Shown here: piece after piece, positions 20,543 to 32,276 of the stretch
How positions within the stretch are numbered: position 1 is the first letter of the stretch
Layout of the letters: the number at the start of each line of letters is the position of its first letter
Origin: Agriotes lineatus
Lineage: Eukaryota > Arthropoda > Insecta > Coleoptera > Elateridae
NCBI GenBank assembly: GCA_940337035.1
Contig: OW679203.1
Coordinates: 30,327,495-30,391,494, forward strand
Length of the DNA stretch: 64,000 nt
Direction of reading: 5' to 3'
Made by a program: the position numbers and the translations under genes
The notes under the pieces: model-generated
The model's database searches: none
What the model was told of the DNA's origin: nothing
Seen by the model: only the letters and a program-made list of their open reading frames with translations

Positions 20543-23185
20543 GGGTAGAGTCGGGTATATCGTACCGCCTGCTAAATCGTACCACTGCTATTTTTCTTAT
20601 TAGAATGAGTAAGTGGTGCCATCTCTTTCACCCATTCTGAGGCCTATATGCTGCACCACCTGGAGCAGTTTTCATATTGACCGACAATATAGTTGTATTG
20701 AAGTAATTCGCTAGATGTGAAAACAGTGTTACAACCTACAATTTTGTATGCCGCCTGCGGATAAACAAAAATATAATCAATGGTCCCAGGAAGATATGCG
20801 ATTTGCCATAAGAGCGTTTCAAGAAAAGAAATACGGCTTTAATGAATGCTGCAAACGCTACAACATTCCCAAACCAATATTTCGACGACACTTAAAATGT
20901 CTAAATAAAAAAGCAAATGACGATATACAACATCTTCGTCGCTTGGCAACATTTTCGTTGGAAATGGAAGAAGAACTGGCCCAGCACATCTTAAAGTTAG
21001 AAGAAAGGCTCTTTGGTCTGACTATAGGTGATATTCGTCGCCTTGCTTTCCAATTAGCTGTCCGAAATCAAATTCATAATACTTTTAGCGTAGAAAAAGG
21101 TATGACTGGAAAAGCTTGGTACTATAATTTCATAAAACGCCACCCGTACCTCTCACTCAGACAACCAGAGAAGGTCTCGTTAGCTAGAGCAGCTGGATTC
21201 AATAGAAAAAATGTTTACGAGTTTTTCGACATTCTTGAGAAAACCGTTGATGAACATGGTTTTACAGCATTGACTATATATATTATGTCGATGAAAGTGG
21301 ATTTTCCACTGTGCAAAAAAGAAATCAAAAGATTGTGGCCAAAAGAGGGAAACATCAAGTGGGAGGTATTTCCAGCGGAGAACGTGGTGTCAACACCACA
21401 ATTTTTTGTTGTGTCAATGCTGCAGGCAGTTGTGTTCCCCCTATGATTATCTACAAACGTAAGCGTATGGCAGATGAATTGAAAGTTGGTGCGCCACCAA
21501 GAGCTATCGTGACCATCTCCGAAACAGGTTACATTAACGCGGACCTTTTCCTGGAGTGGCTGAAACACTTCATTAGTAACGTCAAATGTTCTAATGAAAA
21601 CAAACTTTTCTTATTGCTAGATGGCCATACGACCCATTCTAAAAATTTGGAAGCGATATTATTAGCCAGAGAAAATGGGGTTATCTTACTGCAATTGCCG
21701 AGACACACCACTCATCGCCTCCAACCATTAGACGTAAGTGTTTTTAAACCAATGGAAAGCTATTTTGTACAAGCAGTACAGAAATGGTTGAGGACCAACC
21801 CTGGAAGTGCTGTGTCGCAATACAGCATGACAGCTATCTTGAGCGAGGCGTATTTTCGATCTGCCTCCATAGTCACCATCAGTAATGGATTTAAAGCTAC
21901 CGGAATATGGCCAGTGGATAGAGGTGTCTTTAGTGATAGTGATTTCGTGGCTGCTGAAGCTTTACTAGACAATGAAAATATTGCTGATGATCAGAATGGG
22001 ATGACACCAGAAACAGTTGATGGTGAGCGGAATGTAGAGACCCCAGAGGCAGTACGTGATGAAGAGATTGCAATAATCTCACCAGAAACAGACAATTCTG
22101 ACAGGGATGGAGCTAAACCAGAACCAATAATGAATATATCCGTGCAAGAGATTCTTCCATTCCCAGAAGAAGCTAGCAATGCAAGAAAACGTAAGCTGTG
22201 CCAGCCTGCAGTTATTTTGAGCAGCACTCCATACAAGAACGAGTTGGAAGCTCGCCAAGAAGATCGTCGGCAAAAAGCTCAAGCTCGAGAAGAAAAACGT
22301 CAGCAAAAAGCCCTAAAAGCAATGCGAAATTTGAAAGAACCTTTAACAAGTGCTGCTCCTATAAAAAAAAGAACAGGCCGTCCCAAAGCTACCACGTCAG
22401 AGCCATCAAAAGAATAACAGAGAGATATCCCCCCAGTTGAGTTAGAGGTAAACCCAGCTGAATGATACTGTTTCATTTGCGAAGAAAGCGTGATTGAAGA
22501 TATGTTGCGGTGTCAAAAGTGTAACCATTGGGCCCATGAAACTTGTTCTAAAATGAGGGCTGGTGCAAAAAAATATGTTTGTGTTAATTATCAATAAACT
22601 GTTATATCTTAAATTTGTATCTCCATATATAACTTGTAGGTACGATTTAGCCATCTCTAGGTACGATTTACCGAACGAGTTGGGTAAACCTTTTGCAGCG
22701 TTATGCAATTTATTATTTTCCTTTATGTTCCGATTGTTATTTGCCGATGAATTTATATAATTTTTTATAAACAAATATATATATTAACCAATGACATTTT
22801 TATTTCCCGTAATATTTATTAGAACATTCGCCATAACCACAATTCAAAAAAGTGGTACGTTATTTATCTAGTTTTCTCTTACCCATCAAGGTGAAATGGT
22901 AGAACAAAGACGGTTTTTGAAAAAACCCGATTTGAATTTATCCTTGAGATTAAACAATCAAACAATTAAATGCTTGTATTAAGTTTAATTGTACATTTAT
23001 GAACTACTTTGTTAAATGCGACTTACTACATATTTATAAATTACGTTTTGATCTGTTAATCATTATTTGGATTCTTGTATGTCTGCTTGTATATTGTTAA
23101 AATTATTAATGCTGTTGATATTGTTATTGTTAATATTGTTTAATAAATTATTATTATTATTATTATTATATACCCGACCTTACCC
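20543..23185. mobile_element. Pogo-like element C, inserted in an intron of a duplicated host gene
   Basis: Length 2643 bp, TA at 20541-20542 and 23186-23187. TIRs: left GGGTAGAGTCGGGTATATCG, right reversed GGGTAAGGTCGGGTATATAA. The empty site is seen in the window: the paralogous copy near 23855 reads straight through (AACTGTATCTATTACACTAC). The word TCGTACC/GGTACGATTTA recurs near 20561, 20577, 22639 and 22661. The right end carries a (TTA)n run. The region 22600-23170 is non-coding. Confidence 0.9.
20748..22597 (+). pseudogene. Pogo C transposase: psq HTH, CENPB HTH, DDE_1, degenerate PHD finger
   Basis: ATG at 20748. The HTH region (F-A-I-R-A-F-Q-E-K-K-Y-G-F-N-E-C-C-K-R-Y-N-I) is followed by a CENPB-type HTH (K-A-W-Y-Y-N-F-I-K-R-H-P). 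One frameshift falls near 21280, inside the first catalytic motif (Y-V-D-E-S-G). The rest of DDE_1 is open: D in L-L-D-G-H-T-T-H and D in L-Q-P-L-D-V. The frame stops at 22417 (TAA), passes a TGA near 22464, and in the same frame ends with a PHD-like C-F-I-C, C-Q-K-C, H-E-T-C, C-V-N-Y, where the last Cys has become Tyr. Confidence 0.82.
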
Positions 23186-23699
23186 TATTACACTACCACC
23201 ATTTTAGTTTGACTACCAATACGAAGCCAAATTCATGGGATTAGGACCATCTGGCAGCGTAACGATGGTGGAATAACTGATATTAAATTTACCATCGATG
23301 TCGATCTAGATCCCACGACATTCAAAGCTGAACTGCAATTTCTCGAACTTAACAACAGGGCGTATGCGATTTTCAACGTGTTTTGATGTTCCTTATAGCT
23401 CATGTTATAATTTAGAAAAATATCGTTTTTCAGTGAAAATCAATAATCTTAGTGATGTTCCTAGCATTCCTGCTGAAGCACCAAATAGGAAGTATGAGGT
23501 TCCGATGCCTTTATGATTTGTAGAAAATAATCATTTATTAAATGAAATGGTTGAGGTTTAGTCACTGAGGAACTCGCCTCAACGCCAATGACTGATTGCG
23601 TTGACAAGTTTGAACGGATAATGTGGTTTATTTCCCGTGTAGCCTTAAATTGTATTGCCAGTTTTATTTCACACAATTTTCTTTATCATTTACACAGGC

Positions 23700-24196
23700 G
23701 AAATATCTCTAACAAACGGATGGCTACATGAGTTGAGTAGAATTGTGCGAAGAGGTGATGCTCCGCTAAGCATGATAAAAGACTAAAGCTTACCTTACCT
23801 CTTACCTTTTCGAAACTTTTGGTATAAATTGCATAATGTAACAAAATAACTGTATCTATTACACTACCACCATTTTAGTTTGACTACCAATACGAAGCCA
23901 AATTCATGGGATCAGGACCATCTGGCAACGTAGATGGTAGAATAACTGATATTAAATTTACCATCGATGTCGATCTAGATCCCACGATATTTAAAGCTGA
24001 ACTGCAATTTCTCAAACTTAACAACAGGGGTTATGCGATTTTCAACGTATTTTGATGTTCCTTACAGCTCATAATATTGTCATATTTCAGAAAAATATCG
24101 TTTTTCAATGAAAATACTCTGGCCGATTGGCTAGTCAACATATTCAGCATCGTTTTTATGCCAGTATTTAAGCTGATATTTGGAGTTGATACATAG
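23700..24196 (+). pseudogene. Host gene copy 2 (takeout/Grp7-allergen-like), three exons visible
   Basis: Exon a starts after TTTACACAG near 23697: G-E-I-S-L-T-N-G-W-L-H-E-L-S, then R-G-D-A-P-L-S and, after a frame slip near 23780, K-L-T-L-P-L-T-F-S-K-L-L. Exon b (about 23880-24050) is F-D-Y-Q-Y-E-A-K-F-M-G-S-G-P-S-G-N-V to A-I-F-N-V. Exon c (about 24090-24196) is F-F-N-E-N-T-L-A-D-W-L-V-N ... F-G-V-D-T-stop. Exons b and c are intact. The frame slip in exon a suggests a pseudogene, but an upstream alternative exon cannot be excluded. Likely a secreted lipid-binding protein, low certainty. Confidence 0.5.
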
Positions 24197-24839
24197 GACT
24201 TAGTTTTAAACAGTGGAAAACTATTGTTGCTCTCTACAATGCGTTTTACCGATATACTGGATATTACCACTTAATTTTAATTGACTTAAGTGTATACACT
24301 ACAGCGAATTGATTGTTTAGAATTGCATACGATGAATTTACAATAAATAGTTACTTTTGCAGATTAATTTGTTTTACCTATGCATACATATTATATCATC
24401 TTACATACATGAATGAATGTATAGGCATTAAAGACCCTAAAGTAAGCCAAAACAAATTAAATCATAATAAACTATGAGTATATAAACATTACACCATAAA
24501 ACAAACTAAGTACAACATGCTTAAGAAATTTAAACATAACATGCTAAAGCTACTCAAAATAGCCGAATATCAAGTTCGGAATATAAAGAAATCATAAAAA
24601 GACGGAAATTTCATAATGTAATCAAAAAGTTAACAATGTTAGCGTGACTTGAAAAGCAAGAACTGTCCATCAAACTTCCAACCACCCAGATTTTAACAAC
24701 AATTTTTCAGCTATTTTTCAAAAGTGTTCAAGAAAAGGACATATCATTATCAGCTAAGAACTCATTATAGTCATAGTACGCTTTGCCAGCCAAGAATGTC
24801 GTTATTTTACTGCAATAGCGTCTGAAATTAATTTTGTAT
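24197..24839. other. AT-rich spacer, no gene seen
   Basis: The right part may be the worn continuation of the Jockey fragment at 24840 (minus strand), but I see no frame or motif I can defend. Confidence 0.4.
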
Positions 24840-25205
24840 ATGACTCTCTTCCCAGCTGTTGCTTCTTATTATAAAATTAGCACCATCCGCAAAATGCACA
24901 CTTTTTGTATAGGAAATAGTATCTGGAAGATTATTTACAAATCCAGAAAATGGTCGGACCAAGAACGGAGATCTCAGAAGCCCCAGTCTTGATAACACCC
25001 GTATTAGATAGAACTCTACCCTAAAATTCTGATTTTTTAATTACTCTCTGTGATCAGCCTGTCAAATAGCTAGTAAATCAATCAAGGGCAACCCCACGCG
25101 TTCCACAGAACCATAGCTTATGCAGCAGGATACCGTGGTCCACGTTGTCGAATGCCTTCGGGTCACATGCTATCATTCCTCAGAATAATTTTCCTCCGAG
25201 TTACT
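24840..25205 (-). pseudogene. Jockey-type LINE reverse transcriptase fragment, badly decayed
   Basis: Reading leftward from 25205 gives, with stops and shifts, D-P-K-A-F-D-N-V-D-H-G-I-L-L-H-K-L, then G-T-R-G-V-A-L-D, F-T-S-Y-L-T-G and S-Q-R-V-I. In other frames follow V-L-G-P, N-N-L-P-D-T-I and H-F-A-D-G-A (the catalytic box, normally YADD). These are the ordered RT motifs of Jockey-clade LINEs. Old remnant with no intact ends. Confidence 0.65.
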
Positions 25206-25292
25206 ACTTATATCTTCAACCCAATTGTTTATTTTAACAACTAATTAAAGTTAACCTCAGCCTAGTGGTCTTTATAAGAATATCCGTTAGTA

Positions 25293-27881
25293 GGGTAAGT
25301 CCGGTAGAGATGGCGCGGCGGGGGAGATGGCGTAGTTGTACGAATCGCCCTTTGGAAAGAATGGCATTAGTTGCGTTCGTAGCGTTGGATGTGGTGCATC
25401 GTAAGACGTAGTTTGTGCAAATAGGGCGAATAAATACACAAAAACAGGTAAGTTATAAGCAATATTCAGTTTTAAAATGGCTTGAAAATGTTTAATACCT
25501 TCAATGATCTTCGACTACGTACACTTGTTGCAGTTTTTAAATAAGTAGTGGGCATTATTAGACTTAATATAGTGTGAGGCGACTACCTAACCTAAAATAA
25601 TAACGCATTTGTGTTTGCGCAGGCGGTGACGTGGTGAGCCATCTTGCCCTGAAAATTGGGATAGTTGGCGTACTGTGTACTGGGATAGTTGGCGCGATGC
25701 CAACCTTCTACAAACGTAAATCTTGGAGAGCCGAATGGACAGTAACACAGCTACAACGTGCAATTACTGCAATACAAAATGGCGAGATGGGTGTTAATGA
25801 GGCATCTAGAAATTTCGGAATTCCATGCACAACTGTGTTAATAAGGCATCTAGAAATTTCGGAATTCCATGCACAACTTTAAGAAGAAGGAATAAAACTA
25901 ACAATATCCTGAAAGGAACGCTGGGTCCATCTTCAGTATTAGGAGATGCGAATGAAAGAAAGATAGTCATGCACATCAAAAAGTTGCAAAAACATGGTTT
26001 TGCGCCGAACAGAGATGATGTGCGTCTTATGACTTTTAGTTTAGCTGAACAGATGGGTGTAAAACATACATTTAATAAACATACTGGGCGAGCTGGGTAC
26101 GACTGGCTTAATCTGTTCTTAAGTCGGCACCCCGAATTAAGCATAAGGAAATCGGAAGGTCTATCAACGGCAAGAGCCGAAGGAATGAGTCAAGATCGCG
26201 TAACTGCATACTTCGAGCTATTGGAGAGCATTTTAACAGAGAATCAGTTATTCGATAAACCTTCTAACATTTATTTAATGTAGATGAAACGGGGCTGCAG
26301 TTAAATAACAAACCAGGTCATGTAATCGCCACCAAAGGTTCTAAAAGTGTTCCTACAGTCACGTCTGGCGAAAGAGGTGAAACCATAACAGTAATTGCAT
26401 GTTGCAATGCTGAAGGGACATTCCTTCCACCTACGTGTATTTACAAAGGAAAGTATGAAAAACAACAATTTAAAACCTCCATGCCTCCTGGATCAAAGAT
26501 CTACATGTCAGTAAAATCCGCTTATGTGAATGCAGATATTTTTCTTAGGTGGCTCAAAGATCAATTCATGCCAAGAAAACCTTTGGGAAAAACACTACTT
26601 ATTCTCGACGGGCACACTTCGCACTGTAATTCCGTTGAAATGCTCGAGTATGCTGAACAACATGATCTAATATTGTTATGTCTACCCAGTCATACTACCC
26701 ACTATCTGCAGCCCCTCGACAGAGCATTTTTTAAGTCTCTAAAGAGCCATTATAATAATGCTTGCAGACTCTACATGAAGACCCATCCATCCCAGAAAAT
26801 TTCAAGGCAAAACTTTGGACAACTTCTTAATGACGCATGGACGAAGGCAGCAACAGTAAACAATGCTGTATCGTCATTTTGTTCTACAGGAATTATACCA
26901 TTTAACCCTCAAATTATTCCAGACTACGCATTTCTGAATTCTAATAATGAGGAGGCAGTTAACGTTGTGCCTACAGAACCCACAAATGACTTACCAGAAT
27001 ATCCAGAACGACCAGTTACACCACAACCAACAACTTTAGGGTCGACCAATGCCGACAATTTAACAAGTGATCTGGATAAAAAGCCAAAACAAGCACATCC
27101 ACATCCAGCAGGTAGGTCTTCAGAAAAAAAGAAGAAAACTCCAAGTAAGCTGTTGGATCAAATTGCTCCAGTTCCAAGCTGCTCCGGTCTTAATTCAGTT
27201 CGAAAACGTGCCAAGAATGTGGCGCTTGAATTAACATCACCGGAAAACATAACAACGCAAAAGGGGAAAACCTTAGCAAAACTTCACAAAGTAAAAAAAA
27301 ATGGGAACTCCAAGAATAAACCCTTACTGAAGCAACGCAAAAAGGAAACACAATATTCTTCTTCATCCGAAGACGATCTGATGGATCCAATTTTTGCAGA
27401 AAGTGACGATTCTGATCTAGCAAACAATCAAGATGAATGTGCTGGTTGTGGCGAAGCTTACAGCAAAACCCACAAGCAAGACGAGTGGATCGAGTGTGTA
27501 ATTTGTAAGAAATGGATGCATGAGGGGTGCACCAAATTTGAAAACGTTTGTGATTTGTGCGGAAAACATGCTTTAAAAAAAAAGAAGGCATAACATATTC
27601 GTTTATATGTCATTTTTTGCTTATATTGTTATAGACCATCTCACCCGATATAGCACGCCGGCGCCGTCTGACCCAGACACGTCGGGTGAGATGGTTTTTA
27701 CAACTTTTTTTTATATCACATAAAATATATTGTAAACATACATATTATCCTGCTTTTATATTTTTTTCTAAGAAGTTAATCATTCAGTTTTATTGTAATA
27801 GTACCAGAATTTGTTTTAATTAAATAGTTCATGATTTAAAATTTTTTCTTGAAATGTGCGCCATCTCTACCGGACTTACCC
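25293..27881. mobile_element. Pogo-like element D
   Basis: Length 2589 bp, TA at 25291-25292 and 27882-27883. Both TIRs start GGGTAAGTCCGGTAGAGATG and match for at least 23 bp, the best-preserved ends of the group. GAGATGG/CCATCTC words recur near 25325, 25637 (as CCATCTTGCC), 27630, 27690 and 27862. The region 25300-25690 is the 5' leader and 27595-27860 the 3' leader with a short palindrome around GACCATCTCACCC. Confidence 0.92.
25697..27593 (+). pseudogene. Pogo D transposase with in-frame C-terminal PHD finger
   Basis: ATG at 25697 (M-P-T-F-Y-K-R-K-S-W). The psq HTH is damaged by a 44-bp tandem duplication (25801-25844 repeated at 25845). CENPB-type HTH: Y-D-W-L-N-L-F-L-S-R-H-P. A frameshift at about 26275 falls in the first catalytic motif (N-V-D-E-T-G). 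DDE_1 then runs unbroken into the end: L-D-G-H-T-S-H, L-Q-P-L-D-R, a basic linker, and a PHD finger C-A-G-C, C-V-I-C, H-E-G-C, C-D-L-C with stop at 27593. This copy proves that the DDE and PHD parts are one protein. Confidence 0.87.
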
Positions 27882-29546
27882 TATATATAATATAGTATTG
27901 TACCTTAAAATATTGATTTTTTTAAATTTAAGATACCTTAAAATCCAAACACAGTTACAGAAAATTAAAGACCTTTTTTACAGGAGCAAGTCTTTTCGAT
28001 ATGTCTGAATCCGAATTAAAAACACGACATATTTGCGAAGAACATTTCGAACTGTCCTGCTTCGTAAATAGCCTGAAACAACAGTTGGCGCACAATGCAG
28101 TTCCGAAGTCAGTAGTAGCAGAAAATACAGTAATTGCAATTTCTAAGATCACACATTCTTTTACTGAAGTAGATCTTTCTTGGCGGACTACTTTGCGTGA
28201 TGAAGGGTTTCTATCATTGAAAATAACAACTGACGTTAAAACATATGAGCACAGAGCAACAGATTTCAACCTTTTTACTTCTGAGAATCTTGAGATAGAC
28301 AACGACGGTTCTACTCCCCTGATGTCGCCTACTTTAAAACGTATTTTAAAATCGGATCTGATCCACAAAATTCACCATCTTTAAAAATTAATCCTACAAA
28401 GAAAGCGAAGTCTCTGAAGCTTCACAGATTAGTTGCATCTAACAACAAAAACTCAGAGAAAGTAAAAGTCCAACGTTCTGAAATTCTTCGTCTGAGACGA
28501 AAAATAAAAACATTAGTGGCCAAAGCAGGAAAATATCCGTTGCAAAAGAAGACTTTTCTAAAAATGCAACTCGAGCATAAAACCAAGCAACGCTGGGATC
28601 CTGAAATGTTGAATTTAGCCATGGACATTTAGTTCACTTCCTCTGCTTCACACAAGAAATTGAAACGACGTGGAGTGATTCTTCATAGCATTTCTACTCT
28701 ACAGTTCTACAGCTTTAGAAGCTCTCGTCTTTATGGCGGCTTAGTTATGTGAAAATTGGAAAAGTCCAGTTGCTTATTTTCTATCACACTACAGCACAAA
28801 AGCTGCAGATTTACAGAGTTTCATTATGAGTTGCTTAAAAAAGTTGTGGGATTGCGAGCTTATTGTCAAAGCAATAGTATGTGATCAAGGACCAGCTATA
28901 GAAAACCTAAGAGTGTCCTCAGAAAAACCAAGTTTAGAAATAGAAAGCGAAACCATTTATTGTTTTTATGATAAGCTCCATTTAATTAAAAGCGTGAGGA
29001 ATCAACTGCTCGCTAATGATTTTTTTTTCGTGGAGAACTAGTATCGTGCCATACACGCAGGGGCGTGCTGGCCCACCGGGATACCGGGAGATTTCCCGGT
29101 GGCCTGCCACCAAAGTGGCCTGCTGGCCTGCCGTAAAAGCAAATTCGACGAATTGTTATATTAAAATAAAATAAACGTTCCCATCAAACATAATATAAAA
29201 TGATTATTATTTATACATTGAAAACTCACTTGAAGTGCCTGTCCACTTAAAGGGACTTTTGTAAACAGTGTTTCATGTGTTCCTCAAATCGTCTCGGTTT
29301 TGCTGACAAGTAAATATACGAATTCAGCAGTTCTCAGTAATTGTATACTGCACGTGCATTTCGGCACCAACATAAGTATAGATTTTTTTTTGTTATCGCC
29401 AGACTTTTAAATAATATTGCTCAAATTTCAAAATATAAATTTTGTTGTTACAATCAGCTGAACTGGAGTGTAGTTTGAACGTGTCCGTGTCGTGAGTCAG
29501 TAGTGACACCAATTGACTGCCCGATCCGTTTTATACGTAATTCAAA

Positions 29547-32276
29547 ATGGATAAAAAAAATGTAAAACGTAAAGGTGGTGCTGAAAGGGAAAGGGATAGA
29601 AAAAAGAAACTTTTAATTAAAGAAGGTGAAAAGTGTTCCAAAATTGACTCATTCTTTAAAGACGTTGAAAGAAAAGGTGTCGAGAAAGGTGTTACTATTC
29701 CAGAACACATAGTGGAAGAATCAGATTTGGAGGTAACTGAAAATCAGCCTTCAACATCAAAATGTGTGACACCTAGCAGTTTCAATCGCACTGAAACGGA
29801 TCAAAATGTGTTTGTGCCCTTGGAAGTGTCAATTTCAAAACCAGTGGTAGTGACGGAACCAGTAGAATCAACTCCCGCATTTGAAGAAACCGACGATTAC
29901 ACTTTCAACTATTTTGCACCACCCAAAGAAAGTGAATTAGATATGTTTTTCAAAAAGCATCCATTGCAACCGTCAAATGATGTAGAAGTGCCGTTCGTAG
30001 CAAAAAAAGTATTTTACCGAGAAAATGGATCTTGTCGTATTTGGCTAACTTACGACTGTAGTTCGACCAAACTTTTCTGCACTGTATGTTTGGCATTTTC
30101 AAAATCCACAGAAAAAAATTCGTTTTGTCTTGGTGTGAATGATTGGAAACACATATATCAAAGAATTTCGGAACATGAATCTAGTAAACAGCATAAAAAC
30201 TGTGCAGATTCCTATTTTTTAACGTTGAAACATAAAGATATAAAAAGCCTGCTCTTTTCTGACCAGAAAAAAATTAGAGATGAACAAGTTAAAAAAAGGA
30301 GATTAGTTCTTGAGCGTATTATAGAAATTATTAAATTTATTGGTAAACGTGGGTTGAGTTTTCGGGGAAGTAAACACGAAGCTGCTTATACACTGGATGA
30401 CCCCACATTAGATCATGGAAATTTCTTAGATTTAGTATTGCTGCTAAGTAAATACGACGTTGTGCTCAAGGAACATCTAACAAGAATAATCCATTTAAGT
30501 AAAATAGCACATGAAAAGGCACAACAAAGAGGAGCTAAAACTCCTGGACGAGGAAGTTTATTAACCTTACTGTCAAACAATACAGTCAACTTGATTATAC
30601 AAACGATATCTTTTTGTATCAAAACGTACATTTCAAAAGAAGTTCAAACTGCCGGTATGTTTTCTGTCCAAATAGATACTACTCAGGATATCTCTGTGAA
30701 AGATCAGTGCTCTATAATTTTGAGGTACGTTCTTCATGATCAAATTAAAGAAAGGTTAATAGCCCTAGAATGTTGCACAGATTCTTCTGGACAAGGTTTT
30801 GTAGAATTACTGAAGAAAGTGCTAATTAACAATAATTTAGATATCTCTAATTGTATGGGAAATTCTACAGATGGTGCAGCTAATATGAGGGGAGAATACA
30901 ATGGGTTTACAGCTTGGCTCAGTGAAAATTCGCCAGGGCAAGTTCATATTTGGTGCTATAGTCACATATTAAACTTAGTTTTATCAGACGCAACTAAATC
31001 TCCAGTTTCCGTTGCTTCGTTTTTCACTTTGATTAATTCAGTAGCTGTGTTTTTTAAAGAATCGTATCAACGAATGAACATATGGCGCGAGTCTAGTGCT
31101 CAAAAATTAAAAAAACTGCAATTAATAGGTGAAACTAGGTGGTGGGCTAAACATACAGCATTATCACGAATTTTTGGAACTTTCAAGAATCATGAGCATG
31201 CCATGTACGTAGATTTAATTGTTGCTCTTATTGAAATTGAAGAAAATGAGAAATTTAATACAGACATACGATCAAAAGCCAGAACATTTAAGGAGTCATT
31301 TTTAAAATACGAAACAATTATGTTGGCTCAGATTTTTTTGAGAATATTCAGTATAACAACACCCCTGTCAAAATATTTGCAGACTAGTGGATTGGATCTT
31401 TTAAAATGTCATCAAATGGTATGTTCTACACTGACACAAATAAAACAAATCCAACGAGATATGGAAGGAGCAAAATCGGCAGCTCATAGTTTTATTACTT
31501 GGGCTTCCAATGAGTTTCTGTCTCGCGAAGTGGATGAAGAGATACAAGACAGTTTCCCCAAAAAAAGAGTGAGATACATAAAAACAATGGCAGGTGAAAC
31601 AAGTCGGGACGATCCTTTACGTGATGTCAATCAGAAATTTGCTTTTGAAGTTCACAATGTAATTCTAGATCGTGTAGTAGAAAGTATGCAGACAAGATTT
31701 GAAAACAATGGACGATTGTACGCTGATTTAAGTTTGCTTTCTCCCCAAAATTTTAATCACATCAAAAAAGGCGAAATTTCCTCTGAGGCATTACTAAATT
31801 TAAGTGAAAAATTGTTAAAATTTGATAAAAATGCCACAAAGGAAAATCTACATAATGAACTACTCAATTTTGCAAACTCTTGGGACAGATTAAAAAACTC
31901 TATCGGCGAGGAATATGAATATTTTTTATATAGTACTTCACACGAAGAAAAAAGCGAAGATGAGGACACCTCAGAAAAAATAATAGGGACTTGTAAAAAC
32001 TGTAAAAACTGCTCAATTTGCTGTTACCGAGTACTAATACATTACAACTTATATAGTGAAGCGTACAGTGTACTAGCACTCGCTTATAAATATTTATTAA
32101 CGTTACCTATAACACAAGTCGCATGTGAAAGGTCATTTTCAACTTTAAAATTCATCAAAGATAGACTTCGAAGTACTTTAAGTGATACGAATTTGGAAGC
32201 ATTTTTGTTGATGTCGGTTGAAACTAGTGTTCTTTACAGTGACTATATAGTCACTGTAGTGTTCTTCATAATTTAG
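29547..32276 (+). CDS. hAT transposase, TTF zinc finger + DUF4371 + dimerisation domain, 909 aa
   Basis: Cut-and-paste transposase. ATG at 29547 is followed by a basic start (K-R-K-G-G-A-E-R-E-R-D-R-K-K-K). TTF-type finger at about residues 160-230 (F-C-T-V-C-L-A-F ... H-E-S-S-K-Q-H). RNase H-like core: D in Q-I-D-T-T-Q-D-I-S, D in N-S-T-D-G-A-A-N, the C-x-x-H pair in W-C-Y-S-H-I-L-N-L-V, and T-R-W-W. The hAT dimerisation region lies near the C-terminus (L-P-I-T-Q-V-A-C-E-R-S-F-S-T-L-K). The last 15 residues or so are not native: a 32-bp palindromic insertion (32235-32266) shifts the frame and replaces the usual tail (see the repeat at 32227). Probably expressible; activity uncertain. Confidence 0.9.
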   Translation: MDKKNVKRKGGAERERDRKKKLLIKEGEKCSKIDSFFKDVERKGVEKGVTIPEHIVEESDLEVTENQPSTSKCVTPSSFNRTETDQNVFVPLEVSISKPVVVTEPVESTPAFEETDDYTFNYFAPPKESELDMFFKKHPLQPSNDVEVPFVAKKVFYRENGSCRIWLTYDCSSTKLFCTVCLAFSKSTEKNSFCLGVNDWKHIYQRISEHESSKQHKNCADSYFLTLKHKDIKSLLFSDQKKIRDEQVKKRRLVLERIIEIIKFIGKRGLSFRGSKHEAAYTLDDPTLDHGNFLDLVLLLSKYDVVLKEHLTRIIHLSKIAHEKAQQRGAKTPGRGSLLTLLSNNTVNLIIQTISFCIKTYISKEVQTAGMFSVQIDTTQDISVKDQCSIILRYVLHDQIKERLIALECCTDSSGQGFVELLKKVLINNNLDISNCMGNSTDGAANMRGEYNGFTAWLSENSPGQVHIWCYSHILNLVLSDATKSPVSVASFFTLINSVAVFFKESYQRMNIWRESSAQKLKKLQLIGETRWWAKHTALSRIFGTFKNHEHAMYVDLIVALIEIEENEKFNTDIRSKARTFKESFLKYETIMLAQIFLRIFSITTPLSKYLQTSGLDLLKCHQMVCSTLTQIKQIQRDMEGAKSAAHSFITWASNEFLSREVDEEIQDSFPKKRVRYIKTMAGETSRDDPLRDVNQKFAFEVHNVILDRVVESMQTRFENNGRLYADLSLLSPQNFNHIKKGEISSEALLNLSEKLLKFDKNATKENLHNELLNFANSWDRLKNSIGEEYEYFLYSTSHEEKSEDEDTSEKIIGTCKNCKNCSICCYRVLIHYNLYSEAYSVLALAYKYLLTLPITQVACERSFSTLKFIKDRLRSTLSDTNLEAFLLMSVETSVLYSDYIVTVVFFII
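32227..32266. repeat. 24-bp perfect palindrome with 8-bp duplication (excision footprint or mini-insertion)
   Basis: GTGTTCTT (32227-32234) is followed by a 24-bp perfect palindrome made of TACAGTGACTAT and its complement (32235-32258), then GTGTTCTT again (32259-32266). The 8-bp duplication and CAGTG-type ends are what a hAT or P excision would leave if both end stubs were ligated head to head. The extra 32 bp shift the transposase frame. Just downstream the old frame continues with a plausible hAT tail to a stop at 32345-32347. Confidence 0.85.

Larger units (their letters stand above)
20477..23440 (+). pseudogene. Host gene copy 1 (takeout/Grp7-allergen-like), exon remnants around pogo C
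   Basis: The piece 20477-20520 encodes L-P-L-T-Y-S-K-L-L and then a GT donor. Past pogo C, an AG acceptor near 23206 leads to F-D-Y-Q-Y-E-A-K-F-M-G-L-G-P-S-G and a beta-rich segment ending near 23387. Compared with copy 2 it has 2 extra bases near 23262, which break the frame, and it lacks the last exon beyond about 23440. The hAT at its left removed the upstream part. The pattern F-M-G-x-G-P-S-G recalls insect secreted lipid-binding proteins of the takeout/Grp7-allergen kind, an assignment from memory only. Confidence 0.5.

Noticed and set aside
23461..23676. 71-codon minus-strand ORF between the duplicated host-gene copies
   Set aside because: No domain; it lies in an intron-like region of the plus-strand gene.
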